A program made the translations under genes and the position numbers. Under the pieces are notes generated by a model. That model was not told where the DNA came from. It did no database searches and saw nothing but the letters and a program-made list of their open reading frames with translations. From NCBI GenBank assembly GCA_947629375.1, contig CANRDN010000022.1, forward strand, positions 1 to 32,723: a DNA stretch of 32,723 nucleotides, read 5' to 3'. How positions within the stretch are numbered: position 1 is the stretch's first letter; each line of letters starts with the position of its first letter. Below, piece after piece: positions 17,497 to 26,068 of this stretch. The DNA is from an uncultured Bacilli bacterium. Lineage in GTDB: Bacteria > Bacillota_I > Bacilli_A > RF39 > UBA660.

Positions 17497-18010
17497 TTTT
17501 ATCATCCTTTCTTAAAACATTTTGTAATTCTTTAAGTGTTCTATATAAGGAGTTTTTGACATATGACTCACTTAAATTTAGATATTTCGCAATTTCTTTT
17601 ATTGTGAGATCAAGTGAATAATATAAGTAAAAGATTCTTTGAATATTGATGTTTTTCCTTTTAAGTAGATTCCATACTGTATCTATATCCATATTTTTTA
17701 AGACTATCTTTTCTATATCGACATCACTTGGTATTTGTATTTCCTTGTCCTCATCATTTATAGAAACTGTTCTAAATAAAGATTTGAAGCGATAATGCTT
17801 TTTTAACTTGTTTTTAGCAATCCCTATTAAGTAAGATACTTCATTCTCTACTTCCTCATCTTTCAATAGTTTCTTATATAATTCTATGTAAGTTTCCTGA
17901 ACTAAATCGTTAACATCATCGATATTTTGACATTTACATACAATGAACTTAAGGACATTATGATATGTTTTACTATATATTTCATCAAAATCTTTGCTTT
18001 CTTTTGTCAT
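17489..18010 (-). CDS. ECF-type RNA polymerase sigma factor
   Basis: A 173-aa sigma-70 family factor with only regions 2 and 4, typical of extracytoplasmic-function sigma factors. Region 2 covers ~8-75 and includes the DDVNDLVQETY helix (31-41) that melts and reads the -10 element. Region 4 covers ~110-165 with the helix-turn-helix LTIKEIAKYLNLSESYVKNS at 135-154, which reads the -35 element. The ATG at 18010 is chosen since AAGGAG sits 6 bases upstream; the GTG at 18025 lies before that site. It would redirect RNA polymerase once released from the anti-sigma protein encoded by the overlapping next gene. The signal is unknown. Direct targets cannot be assigned, although the operon lies next to bsh. 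Confidence 0.9.
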   Translation of the reverse strand: MTKESKDFDEIYSKTYHNVLKFIVCKCQNIDDVNDLVQETYIELYKKLLKDEEVENEVSYLIGIAKNKLKKHYRFKSLFRTVSINDEDKEIQIPSDVDIEKIVLKNMDIDTVWNLLKRKNINIQRIFYLYYSLDLTIKEIAKYLNLSESYVKNSLYRTLKELQNVLRKDDKNV

Positions 18011-18032
18011 TGTTAACTCCTTCACTTAAGTA

Positions 18033-18060
18033 GTTCTATAAAATCTCAAAAAAGTTTCAA
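18033..18060 (-). promoter_or_regulatory. Possible promoter of the sigma operon
   Basis: On the minus strand TTGAAA (18055-18060) and TAGAAC (18033-18038) are 16 bp apart, a mediocre sigma-A promoter. The overlapping TGAAAC resembles the -35 of ECF-dependent, autoregulated promoters, but no matching CGTC/CGTA -10 is seen. Either reading is uncertain. Confidence 0.3.
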
Positions 18061-18070
18061 AAAATTTAAA

Positions 18071-18092
18071 AAGTTATCAATTATGATAACTT
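18071..18092 (-). terminator. Terminator of the histidine kinase gene
   Basis: On the minus strand AAGTTATC/GATAACTT (8 bp, 6-base loop) is followed by TTTAAATTTTTT. The stem starts at the stop codon of the kinase gene. Confidence 0.8.
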
Positions 18093-19932
18093 ATTTTAAA
18101 AAGGCTTTCAATACTCTATTAAGTTCTGCTTTATCGATAGGTTTAGCAAGATAATCGTTAAAGCCATCATTTAAATATTTTTCTTTCATACCGGAAATAG
18201 CATTAGCAGTTAGTATTACAACAGGAGTAGTAAATCCCTCGATTTTCTTTAACTCTTTTAAAGTTTCTACTCCACTCATTTTAGGCATCATATCATCTAG
18301 TAAAACTAAGTCATATTTATTTCCTGCTTTTATTTTATCGAGGCACTCGAAACCACTTACTACTGTCTCGATATCGAGGCTATATTTTTCAAGTAACTTA
18401 GAGGCAACTTTAAGATTAAGTTTATTATCATCTACTACTAGAACTTTCTTACCAGATAAATCAAATACTTCAGAGTTAACAGCAAGGCTGTGCATCTCTT
18501 CAATATTCTTAACCGGATTTTTAACTATTCTTTGATTAATTACTATTGTAAACTTTGATCCTTCACCATAGACACTATGAACAATTATCTGTCCACCCAT
18601 AAGTTCTACTAATTTTTTAGTAATAGCAAGTCCAAGTCCAGTTCCTTCGATAGTCGTATTTCTTTCTTCAAATCTTTGGAACTTAGTAAATAATTTATCG
18701 ATGTTTTCTTGTTTTATTCCAACACCTGAATCTTCAACAGAAATAATAAGTCTACATACATCATCTTTAATAACTGAACTTACTTTAAACTCTATAAAAC
18801 CTGTTTTAGTGTATTTAACTGAATTAGTAAGTAAGTTTAAGATAACTTGTTTAATTCTTGTTTTATCTCCAAAGAAAACTGGTGGAATACTTTCATCGTA
18901 CACTACTCTAAAATCAAGTGTTTTCTCACCCATTCTAGCTCGTGTTAAAATAACAAGTTCATCAAATACCTTTTTGAAACTATATTCATCATTGATAATT
19001 TCAAGTTTATTAGCTTCTATTTTAGATATATCCAAGATACCATTAACAATTTCCAATAAACTGTTGGAAGCCGATATAATATCTTCAACTTGTTCTTTAG
19101 CACTATCAGGAATATTATCTTCATATAAGTTTTGACTGAAGCCTACAATAGCATTTAGAGGTGTTCTTATTTCGTGTGACATACTAGATAAGAAATCTGT
19201 TTTAGCAGCATTTGCTTTATCAGCCTGTTCTCTTGCAATATTTAACTGCTCTATCATTCTGACATCAGGGTTTTCAATCGTACTATACATAATAAGTAAA
19301 ACAAATGATAAAACGTTAGATGTAACATTAAAAAATGGATCAAAGTATCTAATAATAAGTGATACCGTTAATAAAATAAAAAGTATATAACAAGGAACAA
19401 ACTTACTATTTAATCCAGGATTCTTTCGATGAATAAAGATTAACACTATCATAGCACCCAAATAGAAACAACAAGCAAATGACAAAATATTAATAGCCAT
19501 TCCTGAAGAATTAGAGTTATATTTTATTGGATCAAAATAAATATCGATTGGCACAATTAAAATTAAAAGTATAAAAATGGCGTTAACAATCTTTAAAATA
19601 TTTAAGACCTTACTCTTTAGTTTCTCGAACGAATCAGACGAAATCGAAAAGATATAATAAAACATCAAAGCCATCCATATTACATAAGTACAACTTAATA
19701 ATTTATTAAGTATTTCATATAAAGTTAATAAATTAGGATGATAAAATAAATCTGCCGTAATAATAATTCCTACATATAATGATGACTCAATCAAACCACC
19801 ATTTATAAGTCTTTGATAGACTTTAGTCTCCATATTTTCTGTATTCTTTTTTAAATAAAACATACAAAATAAAAAAAGTGATATTACAAATGAGCATATT
19901 GGAAAGAATGTATTAGTGTATGTTGATAACAC
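18091..19932 (-). CDS. Hybrid sensor histidine kinase with C-terminal receiver
   Basis: A 613-aa membrane kinase. The N-terminal ~220 residues hold about seven membrane helices, then a short coiled coil leads into HisKA with the phosphorylated H253 in the motif SHEIRTPLN. The ATPase domain shows DSGVGI and GTGLGL. A receiver domain fills ~495-613, with phospho-acceptor D546 (in LLDDMMP) and the conserved K597 (AKP). Phosphate would pass from H253 to D546 within the protein. No DNA-binding domain or separate response regulator is adjacent, so the output is unknown. I start it at the GTG at 19932, because AGGTGG lies 5 bases upstream and the promoter predicts transcription from about 19951, which excludes the GTG at 19953. 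Confidence 0.93.
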   Translation of the reverse strand: MLSTYTNTFFPICSFVISLFLFCMFYLKKNTENMETKVYQRLINGGLIESSLYVGIIITADLFYHPNLLTLYEILNKLLSCTYVIWMALMFYYIFSISSDSFEKLKSKVLNILKIVNAIFILLILIVPIDIYFDPIKYNSNSSGMAINILSFACCFYLGAMIVLIFIHRKNPGLNSKFVPCYILFILLTVSLIIRYFDPFFNVTSNVLSFVLLIMYSTIENPDVRMIEQLNIAREQADKANAAKTDFLSSMSHEIRTPLNAIVGFSQNLYEDNIPDSAKEQVEDIISASNSLLEIVNGILDISKIEANKLEIINDEYSFKKVFDELVILTRARMGEKTLDFRVVYDESIPPVFFGDKTRIKQVILNLLTNSVKYTKTGFIEFKVSSVIKDDVCRLIISVEDSGVGIKQENIDKLFTKFQRFEERNTTIEGTGLGLAITKKLVELMGGQIIVHSVYGEGSKFTIVINQRIVKNPVKNIEEMHSLAVNSEVFDLSGKKVLVVDDNKLNLKVASKLLEKYSLDIETVVSGFECLDKIKAGNKYDLVLLDDMMPKMSGVETLKELKKIEGFTTPVVILTANAISGMKEKYLNDGFNDYLAKPIDKAELNRVLKAFLK

Positions 19933-19957
19933 TATAACCACCTCTATTTTCACTTAT

Positions 19958-19986
19958 ATTGTATCACTATTCTATTTTGTATTCAA
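19958..19986 (-). promoter_or_regulatory. Sigma-A promoter of the histidine kinase gene
   Basis: On the minus strand TTGAAT (19981-19986), a 17-bp spacer and TACAAT (19958-19963) with an extended TG. Its predicted start of transcription near 19951 decides the kinase start codon. Confidence 0.75.
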
Positions 19987-20002
19987 TTGTTAAAAAGATA
20001 TT

Positions 20003-21019
20003 TTACTCTACATTAAATTTTTTAAGATCGCGTTGTAACTTAAGTGCTTTTAATCTAGCTACTTCTTTAGTATCTTCAAATTCACCATCTTCAGAAACTG
20101 GAACATCATTTATGTGATGGAATTGATAGAATTCATCGTTTGCACCAAATAAATGAGCTCTTTCGACATTGATATCAATTTTTCCAAACTCTAAGTTTTT
20201 AATACAACCTTTAAGATAATTTGCGTAATCTTGATTAGAAACAGAACTTCTTGGGAATACTCCTTTTTCTTCAATAAGTTCGTAACGCATAGTTGCTTCT
20301 TTTTCTAGGAATTCTTCAAATTTTTCTTTAATGTCATCATTTTCATTTATGTAAATTGGTTCTCCAAAGCGGATATGAACATTAGTTATTGTCTCTTTAT
20401 CTTTTGAAGTATCATAAGTGTATTCAAATACTGCTGGTACAACTGGTTTTCCAGCTTTTCTTGCAGCATCTAAAAATCCATAACTCATTGGTAGAAGCAA
20501 TTTATTTGGTGATAAATTCCAAGCACTTTCTGGAAACCAAGCGATTGAATGTCCTTCAAGTAATAATCTAATTGTATCAAGTTTAGCATCAGCATTGTTT
20601 TGTTTATCCCCTTTTTTAACTAAAACTAATCCAGTATTAAGTTGACAAGCTAATAAAAGTTTACTTGTTTTAGCACTATGTAATATATAACAATGTTTAT
20701 CAGTTGTTGGAATCCATACGAAGTTATCAAGTAATCCTTGATGAGAGAAAGCAAATATTACACTTCCTTCAGGAATGTTTTCTTGTCCATCGACTGTTAC
20801 TTTAGCACCATCAGCAGTAAATAAATCTGTTACTTTTTCGGCAATTTTATTAGTTACTCCTTTTAATTTTGGTCCCCAATATCTAGCTCCTGGTGTCGTA
20901 GTCTTTAATTTTCTTTTTAAAACATATTCTCTTAATTTTTCATAATATTCTTTTTTCTCTTCGGGTGTTAACTTAGCTTCTTCCTTGCTTGATAAAACCT
21001 TAAATTCTTCCTCTTTCAT
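20003..21019 (-). CDS. PlsC-like 1-acylglycerol-3-phosphate acyltransferase
   Basis: A 338-aa phospholipid/glycerol acyltransferase-like protein that would transfer an acyl chain to lysophosphatidic acid or a related glycerolipid at the membrane. Block I is present as the H-x4-D motif (H93, D98) in SHQGLLDNF. Block II is around residues 134-142 with Lys in place of the common Arg. Block III is FPES at 162-165. The N-terminal ~45 residues are a charged helix and the C-terminal ~90 residues are an extension beyond the usual PlsC length of ~240. There is no obvious membrane helix. The ribosome site AAAAAGGAGGG precedes the ATG closely. A promoter of its own lies just after the capA-like gene, although read-through from that gene is also possible. 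Confidence 0.85.
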   Translation of the reverse strand: MKEEEFKVLSSKEEAKLTPEEKKEYYEKLREYVLKRKLKTTTPGARYWGPKLKGVTNKIAEKVTDLFTADGAKVTVDGQENIPEGSVIFAFSHQGLLDNFVWIPTTDKHCYILHSAKTSKLLLACQLNTGLVLVKKGDKQNNADAKLDTIRLLLEGHSIAWFPESAWNLSPNKLLLPMSYGFLDAARKAGKPVVPAVFEYTYDTSKDKETITNVHIRFGEPIYINENDDIKEKFEEFLEKEATMRYELIEEKGVFPRSSVSNQDYANYLKGCIKNLEFGKIDINVERAHLFGANDEFYQFHHINDVPVSEDGEFEDTKEVARLKALKLQRDLKKFNVE

Positions 21020-21045
21020 AAAAACCCTCCTTTTTAATAAGCGTT

Positions 21046-21074
21046 ATTTTACCACATCTTATTATTTTTTTCAA
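21046..21074 (-). promoter_or_regulatory. Sigma-A promoter of the acyltransferase gene
   Basis: On the minus strand TTGAAA (21069-21074), a 17-bp spacer and TAAAAT (21046-21051) with an extended TG. It begins 7 bases after the stop of the capA-like gene. Confidence 0.75.
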
Positions 21075-21080
21075 GTAGTA

Positions 21081-22406
21081 TCACTTTTTCGTTATTTTGC
21101 CATCTTCATCTATTTGAGCATTTATACTCCAAGAGTTTAAATTTTTAATTACCCTACTTTTTTCTGTACCAGATAATAAGCTCGTATAAACATTTTTCTG
21201 TAGTGCTGGAAGTATATAGTATTCCATTGTACCATCTTTACTTAATTTAATTTGAAAGATGGCAGAGTCTTCTGTTTCATTGTTAAAAATAAAGTCACCT
21301 AGATTGTAGACTATTGGTTTATCTTTATATATTTCAATTCCTTGTAGAGCGTGAGCGTGGTGACCGACAATAGCGTCAGCTCCTGCGTCGATATATTTTT
21401 TAGCACTGTCAACTTGTTCTTCTTCAAGTTCGTGATATCCTTCTTTTCCAAAGTGCATTATAACAAAAACATAATCACTTTCTTTTTTAACTTCTTTGAT
21501 TTTATTAATCATATTAGTTGGATCATAACACCTGAAGACTCCTAAAGAATTCTCTGTTGCACCAGGTGTCATAATATACTTTTCAGCTCTTGTACCGTTT
21601 AAGAAAGCAATTTTATAGCCATTTACAATAAAGTAGTAAGGCGTACTTGCTTCTTCTAGATTGTGACCTGCTCCAATATGAGGAATTTGATACTTATCGA
21701 AAGAATCGAGCATATCTAAAAATGCATCTTTACCATAATCATAGACGTGGTTATTTGCAAGCGTTACAAGGTCAACTCCCATTTCTCCATAGATAGAAAG
21801 TCTTTCAGGTTTAGCTCTAAAAGTATAAAGTTTACCATTTAAAGCACTTCCTCTATTACTTACAGTAAACTCTGAATTAACAATCATCAAGTCACTACCT
21901 GTCATAACATCGAGTACTTCTTGTGAAAGAATTCCTTGGACACCTTTTTGATTCTTATCGTACTGAGGCATTACATACCAGTTATCTGCTAAAGAGACAT
22001 CTCCTGCAAAACTTATGGTGCTGACATCCCCTGTTTCCATTATCTTAACATTTTTCAAAGTATCATACTTTTTGTTGTACAAGTCGTTTAATACAAGATA
22101 AGAGTTTCCTGTTACTTCGTGCCACAAAGAAGTATCGTATTCTTTTTCATTTAAGATAGTATCAAGATTTTTTAAAGATTCAGGATAATTTTCATTTACC
22201 CAACTTAAAAACTCGAGACTTAAATTCTCATCTTTTAATTTTTCATTAATAACTGTAACATAATCTATTACTGGTTCTGGCTCTTTTTCCTTCTCTTCTT
22301 TTTTTGGTTCACCTTTAAATAATTGATAACCCAAGAAAAACGCACCTAGTAAGATAACAATTACTAGTAACACTTTTGGCCAAGTTTTTAATTTCTTCTT
22401 TTTCAT
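21081..22406 (-). CDS. CapA-family (PGA-synthesis-type) metallophosphatase-like protein
   Basis: A 441-aa protein with a membrane anchor at about 12-30 and an extracellular domain of the CapA/PgsA family. Members include the poly-gamma-glutamate synthesis protein CapA and many uncharacterised exported proteins. The metal-site motifs are FAGDVSL (133-139), NSEF (177-180), ANNHVYDYG (217-225), MHFGKEGY (317-324), GHHAH (348-352) and NLGDFIF (368-374). Residues 45-125 form a helical domain ahead of the catalytic fold. No capB or capC is nearby, so a capsule role cannot be claimed. It follows the FNT gene by 9 bases and its ribosome site overlaps that stop codon, so the two are co-transcribed. 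It is the only gene here whose stop is TGA. Confidence 0.88.
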   Translation of the reverse strand: MKKKKLKTWPKVLLVIVILLGAFFLGYQLFKGEPKKEEKEKEPEPVIDYVTVINEKLKDENLSLEFLSWVNENYPESLKNLDTILNEKEYDTSLWHEVTGNSYLVLNDLYNKKYDTLKNVKIMETGDVSTISFAGDVSLADNWYVMPQYDKNQKGVQGILSQEVLDVMTGSDLMIVNSEFTVSNRGSALNGKLYTFRAKPERLSIYGEMGVDLVTLANNHVYDYGKDAFLDMLDSFDKYQIPHIGAGHNLEEASTPYYFIVNGYKIAFLNGTRAEKYIMTPGATENSLGVFRCYDPTNMINKIKEVKKESDYVFVIMHFGKEGYHELEEEQVDSAKKYIDAGADAIVGHHAHALQGIEIYKDKPIVYNLGDFIFNNETEDSAIFQIKLSKDGTMEYYILPALQKNVYTSLLSGTEKSRVIKNLNSWSINAQIDEDGKITKK

Positions 22407-22415
22407 ATAAATCCC

Positions 22416-23015
22416 TTACTTCTTTTTCTTTTTTGTATCTATTACTATATCTCTTGTTAAATACCACATAAATAAAGATCCTAGGAAATTACCTAAAATA
22501 CACAAAATAATTGAAATATCAAATGTTCTTGCCACACCCATAGTTATAATGTTTGCTATACAGTGTTGGAATCCACAAAAAATAAATAAAGGGATTCCAT
22601 AAATAATTCCTAAGTTCGTATTTTTTTTGTACATATAGACTGCAATATACATAATAATTCCACATAATAATGACTTGATAAAAAACGCTAAAGAAAAACC
22701 CCAAGTACTTACTTTAGTTAGGGCACTTTGATAAATTTCAGCATCGGCAATGGAATAAATAAATCCAAATACATACCCTGCTAAAAGATTAACAATAAGC
22801 ATTATTAATAAATCAAGCTTATTTATTTTGTCTTGGAACATAAATCCACACTTACCAGTAAATAAGTTAAGTCCCATATAACAAACACCTAGAAGACCAA
22901 AGGCAAAAATAATTGGTCCAATAGGACTTCCTAACTTCAATAAAGCATAATTACCAAGTGAAATCAATAGTGATGCAGCTATACTTTTTCTAATTAAATC
23001 ATAACTAACTTTCAT
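22416..23015 (-). CDS. Compact formate/nitrite transporter (FNT) family channel
   Basis: A 199-aa membrane protein with six hydrophobic helices. It resembles FocA/NirC channels, which pass small monovalent anions such as formate, nitrite or hydrosulfide. The loop FTGKCGF near residue 55 corresponds to the broken helix of TM2, and GFQHCIAN with the central H151 corresponds to the family's G-(F/Y)-E-H-x-x-A-N motif in TM5. It is shorter than usual FNT proteins (about 260-285 aa), mainly through short loops and termini. The ATG at 23015 is supported by GGAGGG 7 bases upstream and by a promoter at 23044, which excludes the open frame running back to 23108. The Lys-rich C-terminus is cytoplasmic. 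The substrate is unknown. Confidence 0.82.
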   Translation of the reverse strand: MKVSYDLIRKSIAASLLISLGNYALLKLGSPIGPIIFAFGLLGVCYMGLNLFTGKCGFMFQDKINKLDLLIMLIVNLLAGYVFGFIYSIADAEIYQSALTKVSTWGFSLAFFIKSLLCGIIMYIAVYMYKKNTNLGIIYGIPLFIFCGFQHCIANIITMGVARTFDISIILCILGNFLGSLFMWYLTRDIVIDTKKKKK

Positions 23016-23043
23016 CTCAAAACCCTCCATATTTTCTAAACTA

Positions 23044-23052
23044 ATTGTAGCA
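23044..23052 (-). promoter_or_regulatory. Extended -10 promoter of the FNT-capA operon
   Basis: On the minus strand TG plus one base precedes TACAAT (23044-23049). No good -35 box is seen. It predicts a leader of about 22 bases to the ATG at 23015. Confidence 0.55.
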
Positions 23053-23068
23053 CAATTTAAAAAGAAAA

Positions 23069-23089
23069 GAATAGTTTTTTTAACTATCC
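23069..23089 (-). terminator. Terminator of the Mbeg1-like gene
   Basis: On the minus strand an 8-bp stem with one G-U pair (23082-23089 with 23069-23076) and a 5-base A loop is followed by TTTTCTTTTT. The stem contains the last codons and stop of the gene. Confidence 0.75.
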
Positions 23090-24150
23090 TTCTTTGGAGT
23101 TCTAACATTTTTTATATTAAATACGATTAAATCGATAAATAAGTCTTTAGTTTCTTTGTCGACATTGTGAATATTTTTTATTACTTTAACTAAATTATTT
23201 AACTTAGGAATATCGATAACTCTTGTAATTTCAGCATCTTCAAACACCTTAAACATCGTATTAATAAGTTTTAGTCTTTGTTTATCATTGTGGTTATCAA
23301 GCCACTCTAAAAAACTTTTCTCAAGTCTCTTACTATTTCTAGATAAATCTCCTTCTACTAGTTTATCATCTTTAATTTGCCAAGTGGACATTGCGTGAGC
23401 AAGTATCGTGTTTCTAGAAGATTTAACAACATAATAAACATCATTTCTTAAAAGAATTCCTATTAGACTGCTGTGAGGTACAATATGAATAAGTTTACTT
23501 TTTATATTTTTATATTTATTTGATTCAAATTCTTTTCTCCTTAGACCCGGTCCATCGTTACTATAGATGTTTATGACTTTATGTTTTTTATAACCTTTCA
23601 TACACATCCCTGCAACTAGAGCTAAATTTCCACCTTTAGAGTGTCCTCCAATAATTACTTTAGGTCCAAAAAGTTTAATATGTTTATTTACATACTTAAT
23701 TGCTTCTGTATGAGATGGTATTGGAAAAAAGCAAGCAAGTTCTCCATCCTCTTTCCAACCACTTATATGTTCATTCGTACCTTCAAAACAAATATAATTT
23801 AAATCATCTGTTATTTTAAAAGTCATTGCACTAAACTGAATATCTTTATTAACTATATATTTATAATTAAAAAACTTAAGATTTTTATATCTTTTCTTCG
23901 TTATTACTACTTCTAATACTTCATAAGCTTCTTTTTGAGGAATACCTAATTTCCTTACATCTTTTAATTTATTTTTACTTAAATACTCTTCCCCTATTTC
24001 TGATATCGAATAGACTCCATCATTTATTTTAGTATTACTGTAATTTAGATAAGATAACTCACAAAAGATCAAATTATCTATTACATTAAATTTCTTTTTC
24101 TTAAAAGAAGTATCACCATATTTTTCTAAATAATCATATAAATTTGCCAT
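23080..24150 (-). CDS. Mbeg1-like (DUF2974) alpha/beta hydrolase
   Basis: A 356-aa protein of the DUF2974/Mbeg1-like group of alpha/beta hydrolases, distantly related to class 3 lipases. The nucleophile elbow is GHSKG at 169-173 with S171. The upstream FEGT-x6-GWKED stretch (122-135) matches the family's conserved F-R-G-T-D...W-x-E-D region. The NDGPG motif follows near 198-202. The last ~100 residues are a helical extension. There is no signal peptide. The substrate is unknown; lipid ester or peptide-like bonds are possible. It lies 49 bases downstream of the ABC exporter with no terminator between, so it may be read from that operon. GAGG lies 6 bases before the ATG. Confidence 0.85.
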   Translation of the reverse strand: MANLYDYLEKYGDTSFKKKKFNVIDNLIFCELSYLNYSNTKINDGVYSISEIGEEYLSKNKLKDVRKLGIPQKEAYEVLEVVITKKRYKNLKFFNYKYIVNKDIQFSAMTFKITDDLNYICFEGTNEHISGWKEDGELACFFPIPSHTEAIKYVNKHIKLFGPKVIIGGHSKGGNLALVAGMCMKGYKKHKVINIYSNDGPGLRRKEFESNKYKNIKSKLIHIVPHSSLIGILLRNDVYYVVKSSRNTILAHAMSTWQIKDDKLVEGDLSRNSKRLEKSFLEWLDNHNDKQRLKLINTMFKVFEDAEITRVIDIPKLNNLVKVIKNIHNVDKETKDLFIDLIVFNIKNVRTPKKDS

Positions 24151-24199
24151 ATAAACCTCAAATCTTATTACATCATATTATCGCTATATTAATATTATA

Positions 24200-26068
24200 T
24201 TACTCAAGTTCAAAAGCTCCAGTATAAAGCTTATAATATTCTCCCTTTTCGGCGATAAGCTCTTCGTGATTACCTCGTTCGATTATTTTTCCGTGTTCCA
24301 TTACCATTATGGCTTTAGAGTTTCTAACAGTAGAAAGTCGATGGGCAATTACGAAAACAGTTCTTCCTTCCATAAGTTTATCCATTCCATCTTGGACAAT
24401 TTTTTCAGTTCTTGTATCTATTGAACTAGTAGCTTCATCAAGTATCATTACTGGTGGATTTGTAATTGCAACACGGGCAATTGATAAAAGTTGTCTTTGT
24501 CCTTGCGATAGTTCTTGGCCATTTCCTGTAAGCATCGTATCGTATCCTTTTGGAAGCATCATAATAAAGTCGTGAGCATTAGCAAGTTTGCAGGCATTTA
24601 CTACATCCTCAAAAGTAGCATTGGGATTACCATATTTAATATTTTCTTTAATCGTACCAGTAAATAGGAAGACATCCTGTAAAACCATTCCAATACTTCT
24701 TCTTAAATCTTGTTTTCTTATTTTATTGATATTTATTCCATCGAATCTTATTTTTCCATCCTCGATATCATAGAATCTATTTATTAAGTTTGTTATCGTT
24801 GTCTTACCTGCACCAGTTGATCCAACCAAAGCAATTTTTTGACCAGGTTTGGCATACATCGTTATATCGTAAAGAATCTGTTTACCACGAACATAACTAA
24901 AGTCTACTCCATTTAGTTCGATATGGCCCCTCAAAGGAACATACTCAAGCGTTCCATCGTGATGTGGATGACGCCAAGCCCACATTCCTTCTTTAGCTTC
25001 GACATATTTTCCATCTTTTTCTTTTACTTTAACAAGAGTTACATAACCATTATCCTCTTCTTTTTCTTCATCCATCATTTCAAAGATTCTTCCAGCTCCA
25101 GCAAGTGCTAAAATAACTGAGTTTAACTGGTTAGTTACTTGGTTTACTGGTTGTTGGAAGCTTCTTGTTAAATGCAAAAATGATATAACTGTACCAATTG
25201 TCAAAGGCATAATATTATTAACTGTCACAAAAGTACTGATAAGAGCTACTAAAGCGTACTCTAAATAGCCTAAGTTACCAGCAATAGGCATTGTGACATT
25301 GGCATTTTTATTAGCGTTATAAGAGTCACTTCTAAGTTCTTCGTTTAAGATATCAAAAGCTTCTTTAGCTTGCTCTTCGTGAGTAAATACTTTAACTACT
25401 TTTTGACCATTTAACATCTCTTCGATATAACCGTTTACCTTACCTAAAGATCTTTGTCCTTTTATAAAGTATCTAGCACTTCGTCTTGCAAAATATCTTG
25501 TTACAATTATCGTAATAATAGAAAAAATAAGAACAAAAAGAGCTAAAAAAGCGTTCAAATAAATCATTGATGCCATAACTGCAATAATAGTCATCAAACT
25601 TGAAAACATATTAGGTATACTTTGACTAATCATCTGTCTTAAAGTATCAGCGTCGTTTGTATATCTACTCATTATGTCTCCGTGAGTATGTGTATCAAAA
25701 TATCTAATAGGTAGAGTCTGCATTTTACTGAACATATCATCTCTTATATCTTTTAAGATTCCTTGAGCGACAATAGTCATTAAGATGTTATAAGTGTAAG
25801 TCGAAATAATACCTACTACATAGATTACAATCATTGTCAATATTGATTTAAGAAGTGGTGCATAATCAGTTGAGTTATTTAAAAGCATCGGTTCGATATT
25901 GTCATCTATTAAAGTTTGTAAGAAAAGTGACCCCATAACTCCTGCTACTGCACTTATTATGATACAGATGAATACAATTACAAGTCTTCCTTTATACTTT
26001 TTACCAATGTACTTTAAAAGTCTAGGAATAGTTCCTTTCTTTATTTCTATTTTCTTATTCATCATCAT
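24200..26068 (-). CDS. ABC exporter half-transporter, catalytic subunit
   Basis: A ~622-aa fused permease-ATPase of the ABCB type. The N-terminal half has six membrane helices (~25-325). The C-terminal half is the ATPase with Walker A GSTGAGKTT, signature LSQGQ, Walker B VMILDE with the catalytic glutamate E545, and switch His in IAHR. Between them is an insertion of ~45 residues containing WAWRHPHHDG, which precedes the usual start of the nucleotide-binding domain. The gene overlaps the partner gene by about 14 bases, so the two form a heterodimer. Several ATG codons in a row make the exact start uncertain by one or two codons; AAGGGA lies just upstream. Substrates of such pairs (LmrCD, BmrCD, TM287/288) are lipophilic drugs or peptides; this one's is unknown. 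Confidence 0.93.
   Translation of the reverse strand: MMMNKKIEIKKGTIPRLLKYIGKKYKGRLVIVFICIIISAVAGVMGSLFLQTLIDDNIEPMLLNNSTDYAPLLKSILTMIVIYVVGIISTYTYNILMTIVAQGILKDIRDDMFSKMQTLPIRYFDTHTHGDIMSRYTNDADTLRQMISQSIPNMFSSLMTIIAVMASMIYLNAFLALFVLIFSIITIIVTRYFARRSARYFIKGQRSLGKVNGYIEEMLNGQKVVKVFTHEEQAKEAFDILNEELRSDSYNANKNANVTMPIAGNLGYLEYALVALISTFVTVNNIMPLTIGTVISFLHLTRSFQQPVNQVTNQLNSVILALAGAGRIFEMMDEEKEEDNGYVTLVKVKEKDGKYVEAKEGMWAWRHPHHDGTLEYVPLRGHIELNGVDFSYVRGKQILYDITMYAKPGQKIALVGSTGAGKTTITNLINRFYDIEDGKIRFDGININKIRKQDLRRSIGMVLQDVFLFTGTIKENIKYGNPNATFEDVVNACKLANAHDFIMMLPKGYDTMLTGNGQELSQGQRQLLSIARVAITNPPVMILDEATSSIDTRTEKIVQDGMDKLMEGRTVFVIAHRLSTVRNSKAIMVMEHGKIIERGNHEELIAEKGEYYKLYTGAFELE

Noticed and set aside
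18701-19135. 144-aa open frame on the + strand
   Set aside because: It is antisense to the kinase HisKA and ATPase regions, whose motifs are intact on the other strand.
21081-22406. TGA read as tryptophan (Mollicute code)
   Set aside because: The capA-like protein ends naturally at its TGA, just before the next promoter. No other gene has in-frame TGA, and Trp is always TGG.
22416-23108. Longer FNT protein starting at 23108
   Set aside because: The extra residues are not hydrophobic channel sequence and overlap the upstream gene and its terminator. A promoter and a strong ribosome site support the ATG at 23015.
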